64,000 nt of DNA, from assembly GCF_009753715.1 (NCBI RefSeq), contig NZ_WQMS01000008.1, forward strand, positions 109,173 through 173,172, in the 5' to 3' direction. Numbering within the stretch: the stretch's first letter is position 1; each line of letters starts with the position of its first letter. The notes below the pieces were generated by a model that saw nothing but the letters and a program-made list of their open reading frames with translations, ran no database searches and was not told the origin of the DNA. Shown here piece after piece: positions 44,969 through 53,172 of the stretch. Position numbers and translations under genes: made by a program. Source of the DNA: Sphingomonas horti (lineage in GTDB: Bacteria; Pseudomonadota; Alphaproteobacteria; Sphingomonadales; Sphingomonadaceae).

Positions 44969-45053
<85 letters not shown>

Positions 45054-45108
45054 ATTCCGAAGCTCCCGCGACGGTAAGGACCCTTCCAAGGATTTGCAAA
45101 GGCGAGAC

Positions 45109-46713
45109 ATGCAGACTGTCGAGACGTTGAACGAGGGCCTGAAGCGGGCGTACACGCTGAAGATTGCCGCCAAGGACATCGAAGCCCGCGTCCATGGCGA
45201 GCTGAAGAAAGTGGCGCCGCAAATCCGGATGCCCGGCTTCCGTCCCGGCAAGGTCCCCGCCAATCTGGTTCGCAAGATGCACGGCCCGGCGCTGGAGCAG
45301 CAGGCGCTGGAGACCGCCGTGCAGGAGGGCGTGCAGCAGCTGCTCGCAGAGAAGAACCTGCGCCCGGCGATGCAGCCCTCGGTCGAGCTCGACGAAGGCT
45401 TCGCGCCCGGCAAGGACGCCGAGGTGAAGGTCTCGCTGGAAGTGCTGCCCGACGTGCCGGTGGCCGAGATCGACGGGCTGAAGCTGGAACGGCTGACCGT
45501 GCCGGTCGAGGACAGCGAGATCGACGAGACGCTGAAGCGGATCGCGGCCGGCAACAAGCAGTTCGAGGCGGCCGAGAAGACGACCTACAAGGCGAAGACC
45601 GGCGACCTGGTCGTGATCGATTTCGTCGGCAAGGTCGACGGCGTCGAGTTCGAGGGCGGCAAGGGCGAGGGCGTCTCGCTGGAGCTCGGCTCGGGCCAGT
45701 TCATCCCGGGCTTCGAAGACCAGCTGGGCGGCGTGAAAGCGAATGACCAGAAGACCGTCAACGTGACCTTCCCGGAGGATTACGGCGCCGCGCACCTGGC
45801 CGGCAAGGCAGCCTCGTTCGACGTCACGGTGAACGAAGTCCGCACGCCCAAGGAAACGGCGCTGGACGACGAATTCGCGAAGCAGCTGGGGCTGGAAGGG
45901 ATCGACAAGCTCCGTGAGCTGATCAAGGGTCAGCTGGAGCAGGAGCATAACGGCCTCACCCGCACGCACATGAAGCGCAAGCTGCTCGACCAGCTTGCCG
46001 CCGCGCACGACTTCGACGTGCCGCCGTCGATGGTCGACGCCGAGTTCAACCAGATCTGGGCGCAGCTGGAGCATGAGGCGAGCCACGAGCCGGATCCGGC
46101 CAAGGCGCGGGGGGAGATGGAGGCGGACCGGGATGACTACCGTCGTATCGCCGAGCGGCGGGTGCGGCTGGGCCTGCTGCTGTCGGACATCGGCACCAGG
46201 AACAATGTCGAGATCACGCCGGCCGAGATGAACCGGCTGATCGCCCAGGCCGCGCAGCAATATCGCCCCGAGGACCGCGACCGCTTCGTCCAGTATATCC
46301 GCCAGGAGCCGATGGCGGCCGCGCAGCTCCGCGCCCCGCTGTTCGAGGACAAGGTCGTCGATTTCATCTTCTCCAAGGCCGATATCACCGACCGCAGCGT
46401 GACGCGGGCGGAGATCGAGGCCGAGATCGAGGCGGACGAGGACGGCCATGTCCACGGGCCGGGCTGTGGCCACGACCATCACGATCACGACCATGAGGCC
46501 GCCAAACCCAAGGCGAAGAAGGCGGCGGCCAAGAAGCCGGCGGCCAAGAGCGAAGCCGATGCGGGCGCGGTCGAGGCCGAAGCTCCCGCCAAGCCGAAAA
46601 AGGCCGCGGCCAAGAAGGCTGCCCCGGCTCCGGAAGCGGCGGTGAGCGAGGAAGCGGCGGCTGAAGCTGCTGCCGCGAAGCCGAAGCGCGCCAAGAAGGC
46701 GGCCGCCAAGTAA
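45109..46713 (+). CDS. tig: Trigger factor with an extended His- and Lys/Ala-rich tail
   Basis: A 534-residue ribosome-associated peptidyl-prolyl isomerase and chaperone. The ribosome-binding signature GFRPGKVPANLV is at residues about 44-55. The FKBP-type domain (GDLVVIDFVGKVDG, LELGSGQFIPGFEDQLGG) and the long helical C-terminal arms follow. From about residue 442 there is a tail not found in the E. coli protein (432 aa): GHVHGPGCGHDHHDHDHE, then Lys/Ala runs such as KAKKAAAKKPAAK. The tail may bind metal and nucleic acid. A 9-bp hairpin follows the stop. Confidence 0.96.
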   Translation: MQTVETLNEGLKRAYTLKIAAKDIEARVHGELKKVAPQIRMPGFRPGKVPANLVRKMHGPALEQQALETAVQEGVQQLLAEKNLRPAMQPSVELDEGFAPGKDAEVKVSLEVLPDVPVAEIDGLKLERLTVPVEDSEIDETLKRIAAGNKQFEAAEKTTYKAKTGDLVVIDFVGKVDGVEFEGGKGEGVSLELGSGQFIPGFEDQLGGVKANDQKTVNVTFPEDYGAAHLAGKAASFDVTVNEVRTPKETALDDEFAKQLGLEGIDKLRELIKGQLEQEHNGLTRTHMKRKLLDQLAAAHDFDVPPSMVDAEFNQIWAQLEHEASHEPDPAKARGEMEADRDDYRRIAERRVRLGLLLSDIGTRNNVEITPAEMNRLIAQAAQQYRPEDRDRFVQYIRQEPMAAAQLRAPLFEDKVVDFIFSKADITDRSVTRAEIEAEIEADEDGHVHGPGCGHDHHDHDHEAAKPKAKKAAAKKPAAKSEADAGAVEAEAPAKPKKAAAKKAAPAPEAAVSEEAAAEAAAAKPKRAKKAAAK

Positions 46714-46725
46714 CCACTGCGCGAC

Positions 46726-46746
46726 GGCGCTCCCGCCGGGAGCGCC
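46726..46746 (+). terminator. GC hairpin after trigger factor
   Basis: GGCGCTCCC-GCC-GGGAGCGCC, a perfect 9-bp stem with a 3-nt loop, 13 bp after the tig stop. It lacks a T-run, so termination here would be weak or rho-assisted. Confidence 0.55.
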
Positions 46747-46764
46747 GCTCCGTGTGTTACCGCC

Positions 46765-46783
46765 CTGCAACAGTGTTGCGGGA
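46765..46783. promoter_or_regulatory. Possible operator upstream of the second TonB-dependent receptor
   Basis: CCTGCAAC-AGT-GTTGCGGG is an 8+8 near-perfect palindrome with one wobble, about 100 bp before the receptor start. The GCAAC/GTTGC half-sites resemble LacI-family operators seen before sugar-receptor genes. No regulator gene is adjacent. Confidence 0.4.
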
Positions 46784-46884
46784 ATCGATCAGCCGCCGCA
46801 GGCGTCCGCTTCCGCGCCGTTCGCGTCAGGTTTATGTCCCGTCCCGGGACTCCGCGTCGTCACGAAGCGGAGGTGGGAGGATAT

Positions 46885-49743
46885 ATGAATCGACCGGCCA
46901 CTCTGCTTGGCGGGACGGCGCTTGCCGTCCTGTCGATTGTCACCGCGACTCCGTCGCTCGCGCAAACCCCGGTTAACACGACGGCTGACGCCGGATCGCA
47001 GGAGACGATCGTCGTCACCGGATCGCGCATCCGCCGCAACCCGCTCGACCAGAGCTCGCCGGTCGTCACGCTCGACCAGTCGTCGCTGGCGCAGACGGGC
47101 CTGACCTCGGTCGCGGACATCCTGCAGCGGCTGCCGAGCGCGTCGGGCGGCCTCAACTCCAAGGTCAACAACAGCGGCAACCTCGGCAACCCGCCGGACG
47201 GCGGCGGCGTCGGCGCCGGATCGGCCGAGATCGACCTGCGCTATCTGTCGGCCAAGCGGACGCTGGTTCTGGTCGACGGGCTGCGGTTCGTGAACGGCAC
47301 CAGCGCGAGCGGTATTCCGGCGACGGTCGACATCAACGCGATCCCGGCCAGCATGATCGACCGGGTCGAAGTGCTGCAGGCGGGCGCGTCGCCGCTCTAC
47401 GGCTCCGACGCGATCGCCGGCGTCGTCAACATCATCACCGTCGCGCAGCAGGAAGGCCTGCGCGCATCCGCCCAATATGGCGCGTTCCGCCAGGGCGACG
47501 GCGATACGTTCAACGCCGACATCAGCTATGGCGTGAAAGGCGAGACCACGAACCTGGTGTTCGGTGCGAGTTATGTGAAGCAGAGCCCGGTGCGGTCGGC
47601 CAATCGATCCATATCGCTGTTCCCGAACCCGGGGCAGACGAGCTGCACCGATCCGGTCGGCGGCTGCTCCAGCGCCGCGGTCAACGGCCGCTTCCTGACC
47701 GATTTCGGCAATCAGACGATCTCGAACCCGCCGGACAGCACGCCGACCCTGGCCGAGCTTCGCCCGTTCACATCGGCCGACCGCTTCAACTTCGCGCCGT
47801 TCAACTATCTGCTGACGCCCAGCGAGCGCTACGGCGCCTGGCTGAGCTTTCGCCAGGAGCTGACCGACAAGATCAACCTGCGGCTCAAGGCGCAGTATAA
47901 TCGCCGCAATTCGCAGAACCAGGCAGCATTCGAGCCGCTGTTCATCGGCCCCGACGCGGGCAACGGCGCGGGCAGCCTGTTCGACACGCTGTCGTTCGAC
48001 GCAACCAACCCGTTCAACCCGTTCGGCGTGACGCTGTCGGCCGGGCGTCCGGGCCAGCCGGCGCAGAATTACTCGTTCATCGCGAGGCGCCTGGTCGAGG
48101 CCGGGCAGCGCACGTTCGACCAGACCGTCGACACGCTCTCCGCCACCGCGACGCTCGACGGCTCGTTCATGGTCGGCGGGCACGAATGGTATTGGGATGC
48201 GAACGCGCTGTTCGGCATCAACGACGCGCACCAGAGCTTCACCGGCAACGTGCGTGCCGACCGCGTCGCCCAGGCGATCGGCCCGATCGCGAACTGCACC
48301 GCGCCGTGCGTGCCGCTGAACCTGTTCGGCGGCCTCGGCTCGATCACGCCGGCGATGCTCGACTGGATCGCATTCACCGAGCACGATCGGAGCAAGCAGG
48401 AGCTGTACGATTACACGCTGAACCTGAGCGGCAATCTGTTCGACCTGCCGGCGGGCCCGGTGGGCTTTGCCGTCGGTTATGAGCACCGCATCCAGATCGC
48501 GAACTTCATCCCGGACCCGATCGTGTCGGCCGGCCTGGGCGCCGACATTCCCGCGCAGCCGGCCGCCGGGCGCTACAATGTCGACGAGGTCTATGGCGAG
48601 GTCCGTATCCCGCTGCTGAAGGACACGCCGTTCTTCTATTCGCTCGAGGTCGACGGCGCGATCCGCCATTCGAGCTATTCGATCAGCGGACAGAGCACGA
48701 CCTACACCGCAACGGGCCTGTGGAAGCCGGTCGAGGACCTGCTGCTGCGCGGCGCCTATACGACCGGCTTCCGCGCACCGAGCCTGGGCGAGCTGTTCGG
48801 CGGCCGCTCACGCTTCGACCTGCCGGTCGTCGATCCGTGCACGAGCGACCCGTCCGGCCTGTTCCAGACCAACGCCACGGTGCGCGCCAATTGCATCGCG
48901 GACGGTGTGCCCGCCGACGGCAGCTATGCCGAGCCGCCGGGCCAGCTGCCGGTCATCACCCGGGGCAACATCAACCTGAAACCGGAGACGTCGCGCAACA
49001 TCACTTTCGGCGCGGTCTATGCGCCGGCCTGGGCGCGCAACAGCGGCTTCGCCTCCACCTTCAGCCTGGAAGCCAATTACTACGACATCCGGGTGAAGAA
49101 GGCGATCGGCGCAGTCGATCCCAACCTGACGCTGAGGAACTGCGCGCTGCTGGGCGACGCGGCGAGCTGCGCGCTGACGGTGCGGACCAACAACGGCTTC
49201 GTCAACGAGATCGACGGCACGCTGCAGAACCTGGACAGCATCCGCACCCGCGGCATCGACCTCACCGGCCTCTATCGCACGCCCGAGACCGGGATCGGTT
49301 CGTTCGGGCTGGCGGTCAACGCGACCTGGTTGCTGAAATATGTGCTGTCCGCCTCGAACGGCTTCGTCGTGATCGACCGCAAGGGGACCGAGCGCGGCAG
49401 CCCCGACCAGGCGTTCCCGAAGTTCAAGGGCAATGCGACGGTCGACTGGTCGCTGAACGACACGATCGCGGCGTCGTTCACCGGCCGCTACATCTCTGGC
49501 GTCACCGAGATCAACCCGAATGACGGGCTGCCGAACCGGATGCACAGCCGCTTCTACGGCGACGTGCAGCTGACCTTCACGCCGGGCTTTGCCCAGCACC
49601 GGTTCGCGTTCACGATCGGCGTGAACAATGTGTTCGACACCGATCCGCCGCCCTGCTTCTCGTGCAGCCTGAACAATTTCGACCCGACCACGTACGACGT
49701 GCCCGGGCAGTTCGGCTATGCGCGGATCAGCTACAAGATGTGA
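46885..49743 (+). CDS. TonB-dependent receptor
   Basis: A 952-residue outer-membrane receptor. A signal peptide ([27 protein letters not shown]) precedes a TonB-box-like [12 protein letters not shown], a complete plug domain ([54 protein letters not shown]) and a 22-strand-type barrel with C-terminal [10 protein letters not shown]. The Ala-Gln border suggests signal peptidase I cleavage. The ATG 46885 follows GGTGGGAGGAT. The ligand is unknown; a palindromic candidate operator lies upstream. Confidence 0.93.
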   Translation: MNRPATLLGGTALAVLSIVTATPSLAQTPVNTTADAGSQETIVVTGSRIRRNPLDQSSPVVTLDQSSLAQTGLTSVADILQRLPSASGGLNSKVNNSGNLGNPPDGGGVGAGSAEIDLRYLSAKRTLVLVDGLRFVNGTSASGIPATVDINAIPASMIDRVEVLQAGASPLYGSDAIAGVVNIITVAQQEGLRASAQYGAFRQGDGDTFNADISYGVKGETTNLVFGASYVKQSPVRSANRSISLFPNPGQTSCTDPVGGCSSAAVNGRFLTDFGNQTISNPPDSTPTLAELRPFTSADRFNFAPFNYLLTPSERYGAWLSFRQELTDKINLRLKAQYNRRNSQNQAAFEPLFIGPDAGNGAGSLFDTLSFDATNPFNPFGVTLSAGRPGQPAQNYSFIARRLVEAGQRTFDQTVDTLSATATLDGSFMVGGHEWYWDANALFGINDAHQSFTGNVRADRVAQAIGPIANCTAPCVPLNLFGGLGSITPAMLDWIAFTEHDRSKQELYDYTLNLSGNLFDLPAGPVGFAVGYEHRIQIANFIPDPIVSAGLGADIPAQPAAGRYNVDEVYGEVRIPLLKDTPFFYSLEVDGAIRHSSYSISGQSTTYTATGLWKPVEDLLLRGAYTTGFRAPSLGELFGGRSRFDLPVVDPCTSDPSGLFQTNATVRANCIADGVPADGSYAEPPGQLPVITRGNINLKPETSRNITFGAVYAPAWARNSGFASTFSLEANYYDIRVKKAIGAVDPNLTLRNCALLGDAASCALTVRTNNGFVNEIDGTLQNLDSIRTRGIDLTGLYRTPETGIGSFGLAVNATWLLKYVLSASNGFVVIDRKGTERGSPDQAFPKFKGNATVDWSLNDTIAASFTGRYISGVTEINPNDGLPNRMHSRFYGDVQLTFTPGFAQHRFAFTIGVNNVFDTDPPPCFSCSLNNFDPTTYDVPGQFGYARISYKM

Positions 49744-49751
49744 TCAGGTGC

Positions 49752-49960
49752 GTTCCTCCCCTCAGCGCAGCTGAGGGGAGGGGGACCGCGCGAAGCGCGG
49801 TGGAGGGGCCGGAGCGGAGCGGAGCGTCGCCAGTCCTCCCCCCGCTCGACGCCGGGGTGCGGCCCCTCCACCACGCGCTGCGCGAGTGGTCCCCCTCGCC
49901 GAGCGAGCTCGGGGAGGAGCTTGCAGGGGGGTTGAACGCCTCCGGCTTCCGTCCGATGTA
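49752..49960. repeat. Dispersed repeat, family D, between receptor and clpP
   Basis: A long low-complexity element with GAGGGGAGGGGGACC, CGCGAAGCGCGGTGGAGGGG and GGAGCGGAGCGGAGCG on one side and CCCCTCCACCACGCGCTGCG and CGCGAGTGGTCCCCCTC on the other, so it is an imperfect inverted repeat of over 200 bp. It fills most of the 252-bp gap before clpP and may contain or block the clpP promoter. Confidence 0.65.
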
Positions 49961-49995
49961 GGGGGCCTGAACACCTACGAAGGACGCATTTCCCC

Positions 49996-50646
49996 ATGAA
50001 CAATCCGTTCGAGAACGGCCAAATCCACGACGCGCTCGTCCCCATCGTCATCGAGCAGTCGAACCGGGGCGAGCGCAGCTTCGACATCTATTCGCGCCTG
50101 CTGCGCGAGCGGATCGTGTTCGTGACCGGCCAGGTCGAGGACCATATGGCCTCGCTGATCACCGCCCAGCTGCTCTTCCTCGAGTCCGAGAACCCGAAGA
50201 AGGATATCTACATGTACATCAACTCGCCGGGCGGCGTGGTCACGGCCGGCATGGCGATCCACGACACGATGCAATATATCCGGCCGCGGATCGGCACGGT
50301 CTGCATCGGCCAGGCCGCGTCGATGGGCAGCTTCCTGCTGTCGGCGGGCGAGCCGGGCATGCGCGTGGCGCTGACCAACAGCCGGATCATGATCCACCAG
50401 CCCTCCGGCGGCGCACAGGGCATGGCCGCAGACATCGAGATCCAGGCACGCGAGATCCTGCGCATGCGCCACGATCTCAACCAGCTTTACGCCAAATATA
50501 CCGGCAAGCCGCTGGAGGAGATCGAGCGCGCGATGGATCGCGACAAATTCATGTCGGCGACCGAGGCGAAGGAATTCGGTTTGATCGACGAAGTGTTCGA
50601 CAAGCGCCCGACGCCCGCCGAGGAGCCGACCGCGGCGGCCGCGTGA
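49996..50646 (+). CDS. clpP: ATP-dependent Clp protease proteolytic subunit
   Basis: A 216-residue ClpP serine protease. The catalytic Ser is in [11 protein letters not shown] (about residue 109), the His in [13 protein letters not shown] and the Asp in [33 protein letters not shown] forms the oxyanion part. It forms a double heptamer with ClpX or ClpA for protein turnover. clpX is not in the window; after the gene comes a terminator and then a mobile element. Confidence 0.97.
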   Translation: MNNPFENGQIHDALVPIVIEQSNRGERSFDIYSRLLRERIVFVTGQVEDHMASLITAQLLFLESENPKKDIYMYINSPGGVVTAGMAIHDTMQYIRPRIGTVCIGQAASMGSFLLSAGEPGMRVALTNSRIMIHQPSGGAQGMAADIEIQAREILRMRHDLNQLYAKYTGKPLEEIERAMDRDKFMSATEAKEFGLIDEVFDKRPTPAEEPTAAAA

Positions 50647-50689
50647 GCCGGCGATTCTTCCCTGCCCGGATGAATCGTTCGTAGATCAG

Positions 50690-50724
50690 AGCCGCGCCCG
50701 GTGGAGACCAGGGTGCGGCTTTTC
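50690..50724 (+). terminator. Intrinsic terminator after clpP
   Basis: AGCCGCGCCCGG-TGGAGA-CCAGGGTGCGGCT, an 11-12-bp stem with two mismatches, followed by TTTTCTCTT. It lies about 45 bp after the clpP stop. Confidence 0.8.
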
Positions 50725-50858
50725 TCTTGGGCGGCTCGCCAGGCGCGCATGGTCGGGGCGGGCTCCCTGCTTGCAATTACTGCGCTGACAGGCTGCTCCA
50801 TTCCTGAACGTGTGAACCAAATGGGTGAAAATGTCTTGACATCGTGACGATGATCTGG

Positions 50859-50867
50859 CACTAGATC
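50859..50867. repeat. Target-site duplication, left copy
   Basis: CACTAGATC directly before the left end of the IS1595-type element. An identical 9-mer is at 53119-53127, beside the right end. IS1595-family elements duplicate about 8 bp, so the pair fits a single transposition of the whole unit. Confidence 0.8.
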
Positions 50868-50935
50868 CGCGATTATGTAGTTTACAAACCCAGCGGTTGA
50901 GGATATAAGAGGCCCATCAACTAAGGGTTCTCACC

Positions 50936-51889
50936 ATGTCGGTTCTTTCCTCTCCCCACTTCCACGACGAAGCTAAGGCTTTCGCATTTCTGGAGAGCAT
51001 CGTTTGGGCCGATGGGGTTGTTTGCCCGCATTGCGGTGTTGTCGGTGGCCGCGTGTATGACCTGTCCGGCGTTCGCTCCAAGCCGAGCCTGAAGAACCCG
51101 GAAGGCGTCGTTCGCCACGGCCTGAAAAAGTGTGGCGAGTGCCGCAAGCAGTTCACGGTCAAGGTTGGCACCGTGTTCGAGCATGCCCGCATGCCGCTCC
51201 ATAAGATGCTCCAAGCCGTGCACCTGATCGTGTCCAGCAAGAAGGGCATCAGCGCCCATCAACTCAGCCGCGTGCTGGAGGTTCAGTACAAGTCGGCCTG
51301 GTTCCTGGCGCACCGCATCCGCGAAGCCATGCGTTCCGGTGATCTTGCTCCGTTCGGTTCGGGCGGCGGCGCTGTCGAGGTGGACGAGACCTATTTCGGT
51401 GTGAAGCAGGGCCGCACGCGCAACACTGGCGGCGGCCATGCTCACAAGTTCGGCGTGCTGGCGCTGGTCGATCGCGACACCCGCACGATGCGCACCTTCA
51501 CCTTTGACCGCTTCAAGGCGGAAGAGGTTCACCCGATCGTCCGCGCCAACATCAGCCGCGAAGCCCGCCTGATGACGGACGAAGCCCGCATGTATTCCAA
51601 GATCGGCAAGGAGTTTGCCGAGCATGGCACGACGCTTCACGGCATCAAGCAGTTCGTGGATTATGGCGATCGCACCATTCACACGAACACGGTCGAGGGC
51701 GCGTTCTCGATCTTCAAGCGCGGCATGAAGGGCGTCTATCAGCACTGTGGCGAGCAGCACCTGCACCGCTACCTCGCCGAGTTCGAGTTCCGCTACAACA
51801 ACCGGGTTGCGAACGGGGTTGATGACCGCCAGCGTGCCCGCAATGCCGTAAGGGGCATCATTGGCAAGCGCCTAACCTACGCGGCTTAG
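50936..51889 (+). CDS. IS1595 family (ISXO2-like) transposase
   Basis: A 317-residue transposase. An N-terminal zinc ribbon (CPHCG at about 30-34, CGEC at about 66-69) precedes the ISXO2-like DDE domain with VEVDETYFGVKQG, LMTDEARMYSKIG and NTVEGAFSIFKRGMKGVYQH, which carry the expected catalytic acids. It is complete with no frameshift, so the element could be active. The upstream TTGACA at about 50835 lies outside the element; the true promoter is unclear. Codon use is less GC-biased than the surrounding chromosome. Confidence 0.93.
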   Translation: MSVLSSPHFHDEAKAFAFLESIVWADGVVCPHCGVVGGRVYDLSGVRSKPSLKNPEGVVRHGLKKCGECRKQFTVKVGTVFEHARMPLHKMLQAVHLIVSSKKGISAHQLSRVLEVQYKSAWFLAHRIREAMRSGDLAPFGSGGGAVEVDETYFGVKQGRTRNTGGGHAHKFGVLALVDRDTRTMRTFTFDRFKAEEVHPIVRANISREARLMTDEARMYSKIGKEFAEHGTTLHGIKQFVDYGDRTIHTNTVEGAFSIFKRGMKGVYQHCGEQHLHRYLAEFEFRYNNRVANGVDDRQRARNAVRGIIGKRLTYAA

Positions 51890-52008
51890 TAAGGGCGGAA
51901 TTGCGTCAGGCGCGCAAAGCGTCAGTTTTGATTAGGAATTGCGGGTCTACTATGCTTTTCCTTCGTTGGAAGCGAAGGAAACGCCCCGGGAAGGCTCCAG
52001 CGATTCCG

Positions 52009-52036
52009 AGCCCCAGACGCCAAGCGTCTGGGGCTT
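52009..52036. terminator. Bidirectional terminator between transposase and winged-helix gene
   Basis: AGCCCCAGACGC-CAA-GCGTCTGGGGCT, a perfect 12-bp stem with a 3-nt loop followed by TTCT. It separates two convergent genes inside the mobile element. A second hairpin, TTCCTTCG/CGAAGGAA, is at 51958-51980. Confidence 0.85.
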
Positions 52037-52037
52037 T

Positions 52038-52451
52038 CTAGTTCACCCGCAGACTGCTCGCTACCTCTGTCACACGCTGCTCGACCCGATCCTTGGCATA
52101 TCGAATGTCATAGTATCGGTCACCATCGCGAAGTAGTGCGCCGTCTGCTTTTAGCCTCGATAGTAGCGAAGTAACTGTGGCCGGTGCCACGTTAGGAGAC
52201 TCCACTTTGGCCAGTGCCACTACTTCGGCGGCCGTGGCGCCAAGGAAGCCAGCGCGCTGCATGATATCAAGAACAAGTGGCTTAACGTTTGTAAGACGCT
52301 TCTTAGCGCTGGGCTCCTCCATCTTCTCCCCAGAGAAAGCGGCCTGAATCCTAACAAGGGCCGCCTCCTCTACGCGGAGTCGCTCGATTTCCGTTCGGAT
52401 ACGAGCGAGCTCCTGTGCTAATGTTTCTAGCATGTCGCTCGCTTTCGCCAT
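52038..52451 (-). CDS. Coiled-coil and winged-helix DNA-binding-type protein (mobile-element passenger)
   Basis: A 137-residue protein with an N-terminal coiled coil (MAKASDMLETLAQELARIRT, then EIERLRVEEAALVRIQAAF) and a C-terminal winged helix (LGATAAEVVALAKVESPNVA followed by PATVTSLLSRLKADGALLRD and GDRYYDI). It has no catalytic motif. AGAGG lies 7 nt upstream of the ATG. It begins 32 bp after the 3' end of the odd tRNA on the same strand and may be co-transcribed with it. It is probably a DNA-binding regulator for the element or the tRNA. Confidence 0.72.
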   Translation of the reverse strand: MAKASDMLETLAQELARIRTEIERLRVEEAALVRIQAAFSGEKMEEPSAKKRLTNVKPLVLDIMQRAGFLGATAAEVVALAKVESPNVAPATVTSLLSRLKADGALLRDGDRYYDIRYAKDRVEQRVTEVASSLRVN

Positions 52452-52482
52452 GTCTGATCCTCTTGGTTGCGAAGGAAAGCCG

Positions 52483-52567
52483 TACCCCCGACAGGACTCG
52501 AACCTGCACGCCCCGGGAAGGACTTCGGTTTTAAAGACCGCTGCGTCTACCATTCCGCCACGGGGGC
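52483..52567 (-). tRNA. Class II (Leu-like) tRNA with anticodon TTA, no encoded CCA
   Basis: Read on the minus strand it starts GCCCCCG and ends CGGGGGT with discriminator A. The D-arm GTGGCGGAATGGTAGACGC is leucine-like, the T-arm is GCAGG-TTCGAGT-CCTGT and there is a long variable arm. The anticodon arm reads GCGGT-CTTTAAA-ACCGA, so positions 34-36 are TTA, complementary to the stop codon UAA. Pair 27-43 is a G-A mismatch and pair 1-72 is G-U. After the discriminator come C-G-G instead of CCA. It could be an ochre-suppressor-type tRNA, a decaying tRNA-Leu(TAA), or a tRNA-like regulatory RNA. Confidence 0.75.
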
Positions 52568-52634
52568 ACAGGCAGGGTGTGACTCGTTTTGCGCCGGTTT
52601 GCGAGTCGGGAATGGCGCAACGTACGCAAAATGA

Positions 52635-52643
52635 TGTGGATAA
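52635..52643 (-). promoter_or_regulatory. DnaA box 1 in the mobile element
   Basis: TGTGGATAA, the exact complement of the consensus DnaA box TTATCCACA. A second perfect copy is 28 bp away. Confidence 0.5.
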
Positions 52644-52662
52644 CCCTGTGCGGGAGATTCTG

Positions 52663-52671
52663 TGTGGATAA
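52663..52671 (-). promoter_or_regulatory. DnaA box 2 in the mobile element
   Basis: A second TGTGGATAA in the same orientation, overlapping the start codon of the 47-aa ORF at 52664. Two perfect boxes in 37 bp are unlikely to be pure chance, though the ORF itself fixes part of the second. Confidence 0.45.
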
Positions 52672-52807
52672 GGCTGTGAATAGCGGGGGTCAGCTCGACA
52701 AGTTCAAGGAAGCCGCTCGCCAGCTAGAGACGGACGACGATCCGGAGCGCTTCAAGGACAGGCTCAAGAAGCTGGTGAAGCATAAGCCGGTGGAGAAGCC
52801 GGAGTGA
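52664..52807 (+). CDS. 47-aa charged small protein (passenger)
   Basis: GTG start at 52664, product VDKAVNSGGQLDKFKEAARQ then LETDDDPERFKDRLKKLVKHKPVEKPE. It is a highly charged helical protein with no membrane segment. It resembles small Lys/Glu-rich hypothetical proteins found in phages and mobile elements of this group, as far as I can recall. Its TGA overlaps the GTG of the next ORF (GTGA), which supports both being translated. No ribosome-binding site is obvious. Confidence 0.6.
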   Translation: MDKAVNSGGQLDKFKEAARQLETDDDPERFKDRLKKLVKHKPVEKPE

Positions 52808-52938
52808 GCACGTTCGAGCTTCTGATTGCCGGATCGCTTGTCACCATTGCGGCTAGTCACCTGGCTATCGCCGGCAGGCTTGCCGCGCTCCAGCGTGATA
52901 TTGCTGAAATCTGGAAGCGCATGCCACGCATAGATTAG
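52804..52938 (+). CDS. 44-aa single-pass membrane protein (passenger)
   Basis: GTG start at 52804 in a four-base overlap with the upstream ORF. The product has a hydrophobic segment MSTFELLIAGSLVTIAASHL then AIAGRLAALQRDIAEIWKRM and ends PRID. One N-terminal TM and an amphipathic C-terminal helix, a layout seen in small phage or element membrane proteins. Function unknown. Confidence 0.5.
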   Translation: MSTFELLIAGSLVTIAASHLAIAGRLAALQRDIAEIWKRMPRID

Positions 52939-52979
52939 TGGGCTGTCCTACATACCCGCCGCTGTGCTTACGGTCGCGC

Positions 52980-53105
52980 ATGGATCGAGAGCCGGATTGG
53001 AAAGCGCGCGCGGTTGCGCTGGAGTGGTGGACGGCCACGGCGATCGTCGCGGGAGCGTTGATCTATGGGGTCGTTTCAGCAGCCATCGCGCTGTTGGGTG
53101 TGTAA
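52980..53105 (+). CDS. 41-aa single-pass membrane protein, ending inside the right terminal repeat
   Basis: ATG at 52980, product MDREPDWKARAVALEWWTAT then AIVAGALIYGVVSAAIALLGV. One TM near the C-terminus. The stop codon TAA lies inside the right inverted end of the element, so the ORF belongs to it. No clear ribosome-binding site. Function unknown; it might be a toxin-like or stabilising peptide, but nothing shows this. Confidence 0.45.
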   Translation: MDREPDWKARAVALEWWTATAIVAGALIYGVVSAAIALLGV

Positions 53106-53118
53106 ACTACATAAACGC

Positions 53119-53127
53119 CACTAGATC
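53119..53127. repeat. Target-site duplication, right copy
   Basis: CACTAGATC, identical to 50859-50867, directly after the right end of the IS1595-type element. Confidence 0.8.
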
Positions 53128-53172
53128 AGCACGCTCGGAAACTGTGATTCGACGGGGCGGCGGAGCCTCCCA

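Larger units (their letters stand above)
50868..53118. mobile_element. IS1595-family (ISXO2-like) element with passenger genes
   Basis: A 2251-bp unit bounded by near-identical inverted ends. The left end is GCGATTATGTAGTTTACA then AACCCAGC from 50869; the right end read inward is GCGTTTATGTAGTTTACA then CACCCAAC from 53118. They match at 23 of 26 positions. The unit is flanked by the 9-bp direct repeat CACTAGATC. It carries the transposase, a winged-helix gene, an odd tRNA and three small ORFs, so the passengers move as part of the element. IS1595 elements carrying passengers are an established phenomenon; this cargo is not one I recognise. Confidence 0.88.

Noticed and set aside
50835-50863. 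TTGACA-type promoter for the transposase
   Set aside because: The -35 and -10 candidates lie outside the left end of the element, so they cannot be a mobile part of it; the -10 (CACTAG) is also poor.
51958-51980. TTCCTTCG/CGAAGGAA hairpin as a possible CRISPR-like or attachment repeat
   Set aside because: Only one copy; no array or spacer pattern. No CRISPR array was seen anywhere in the window.
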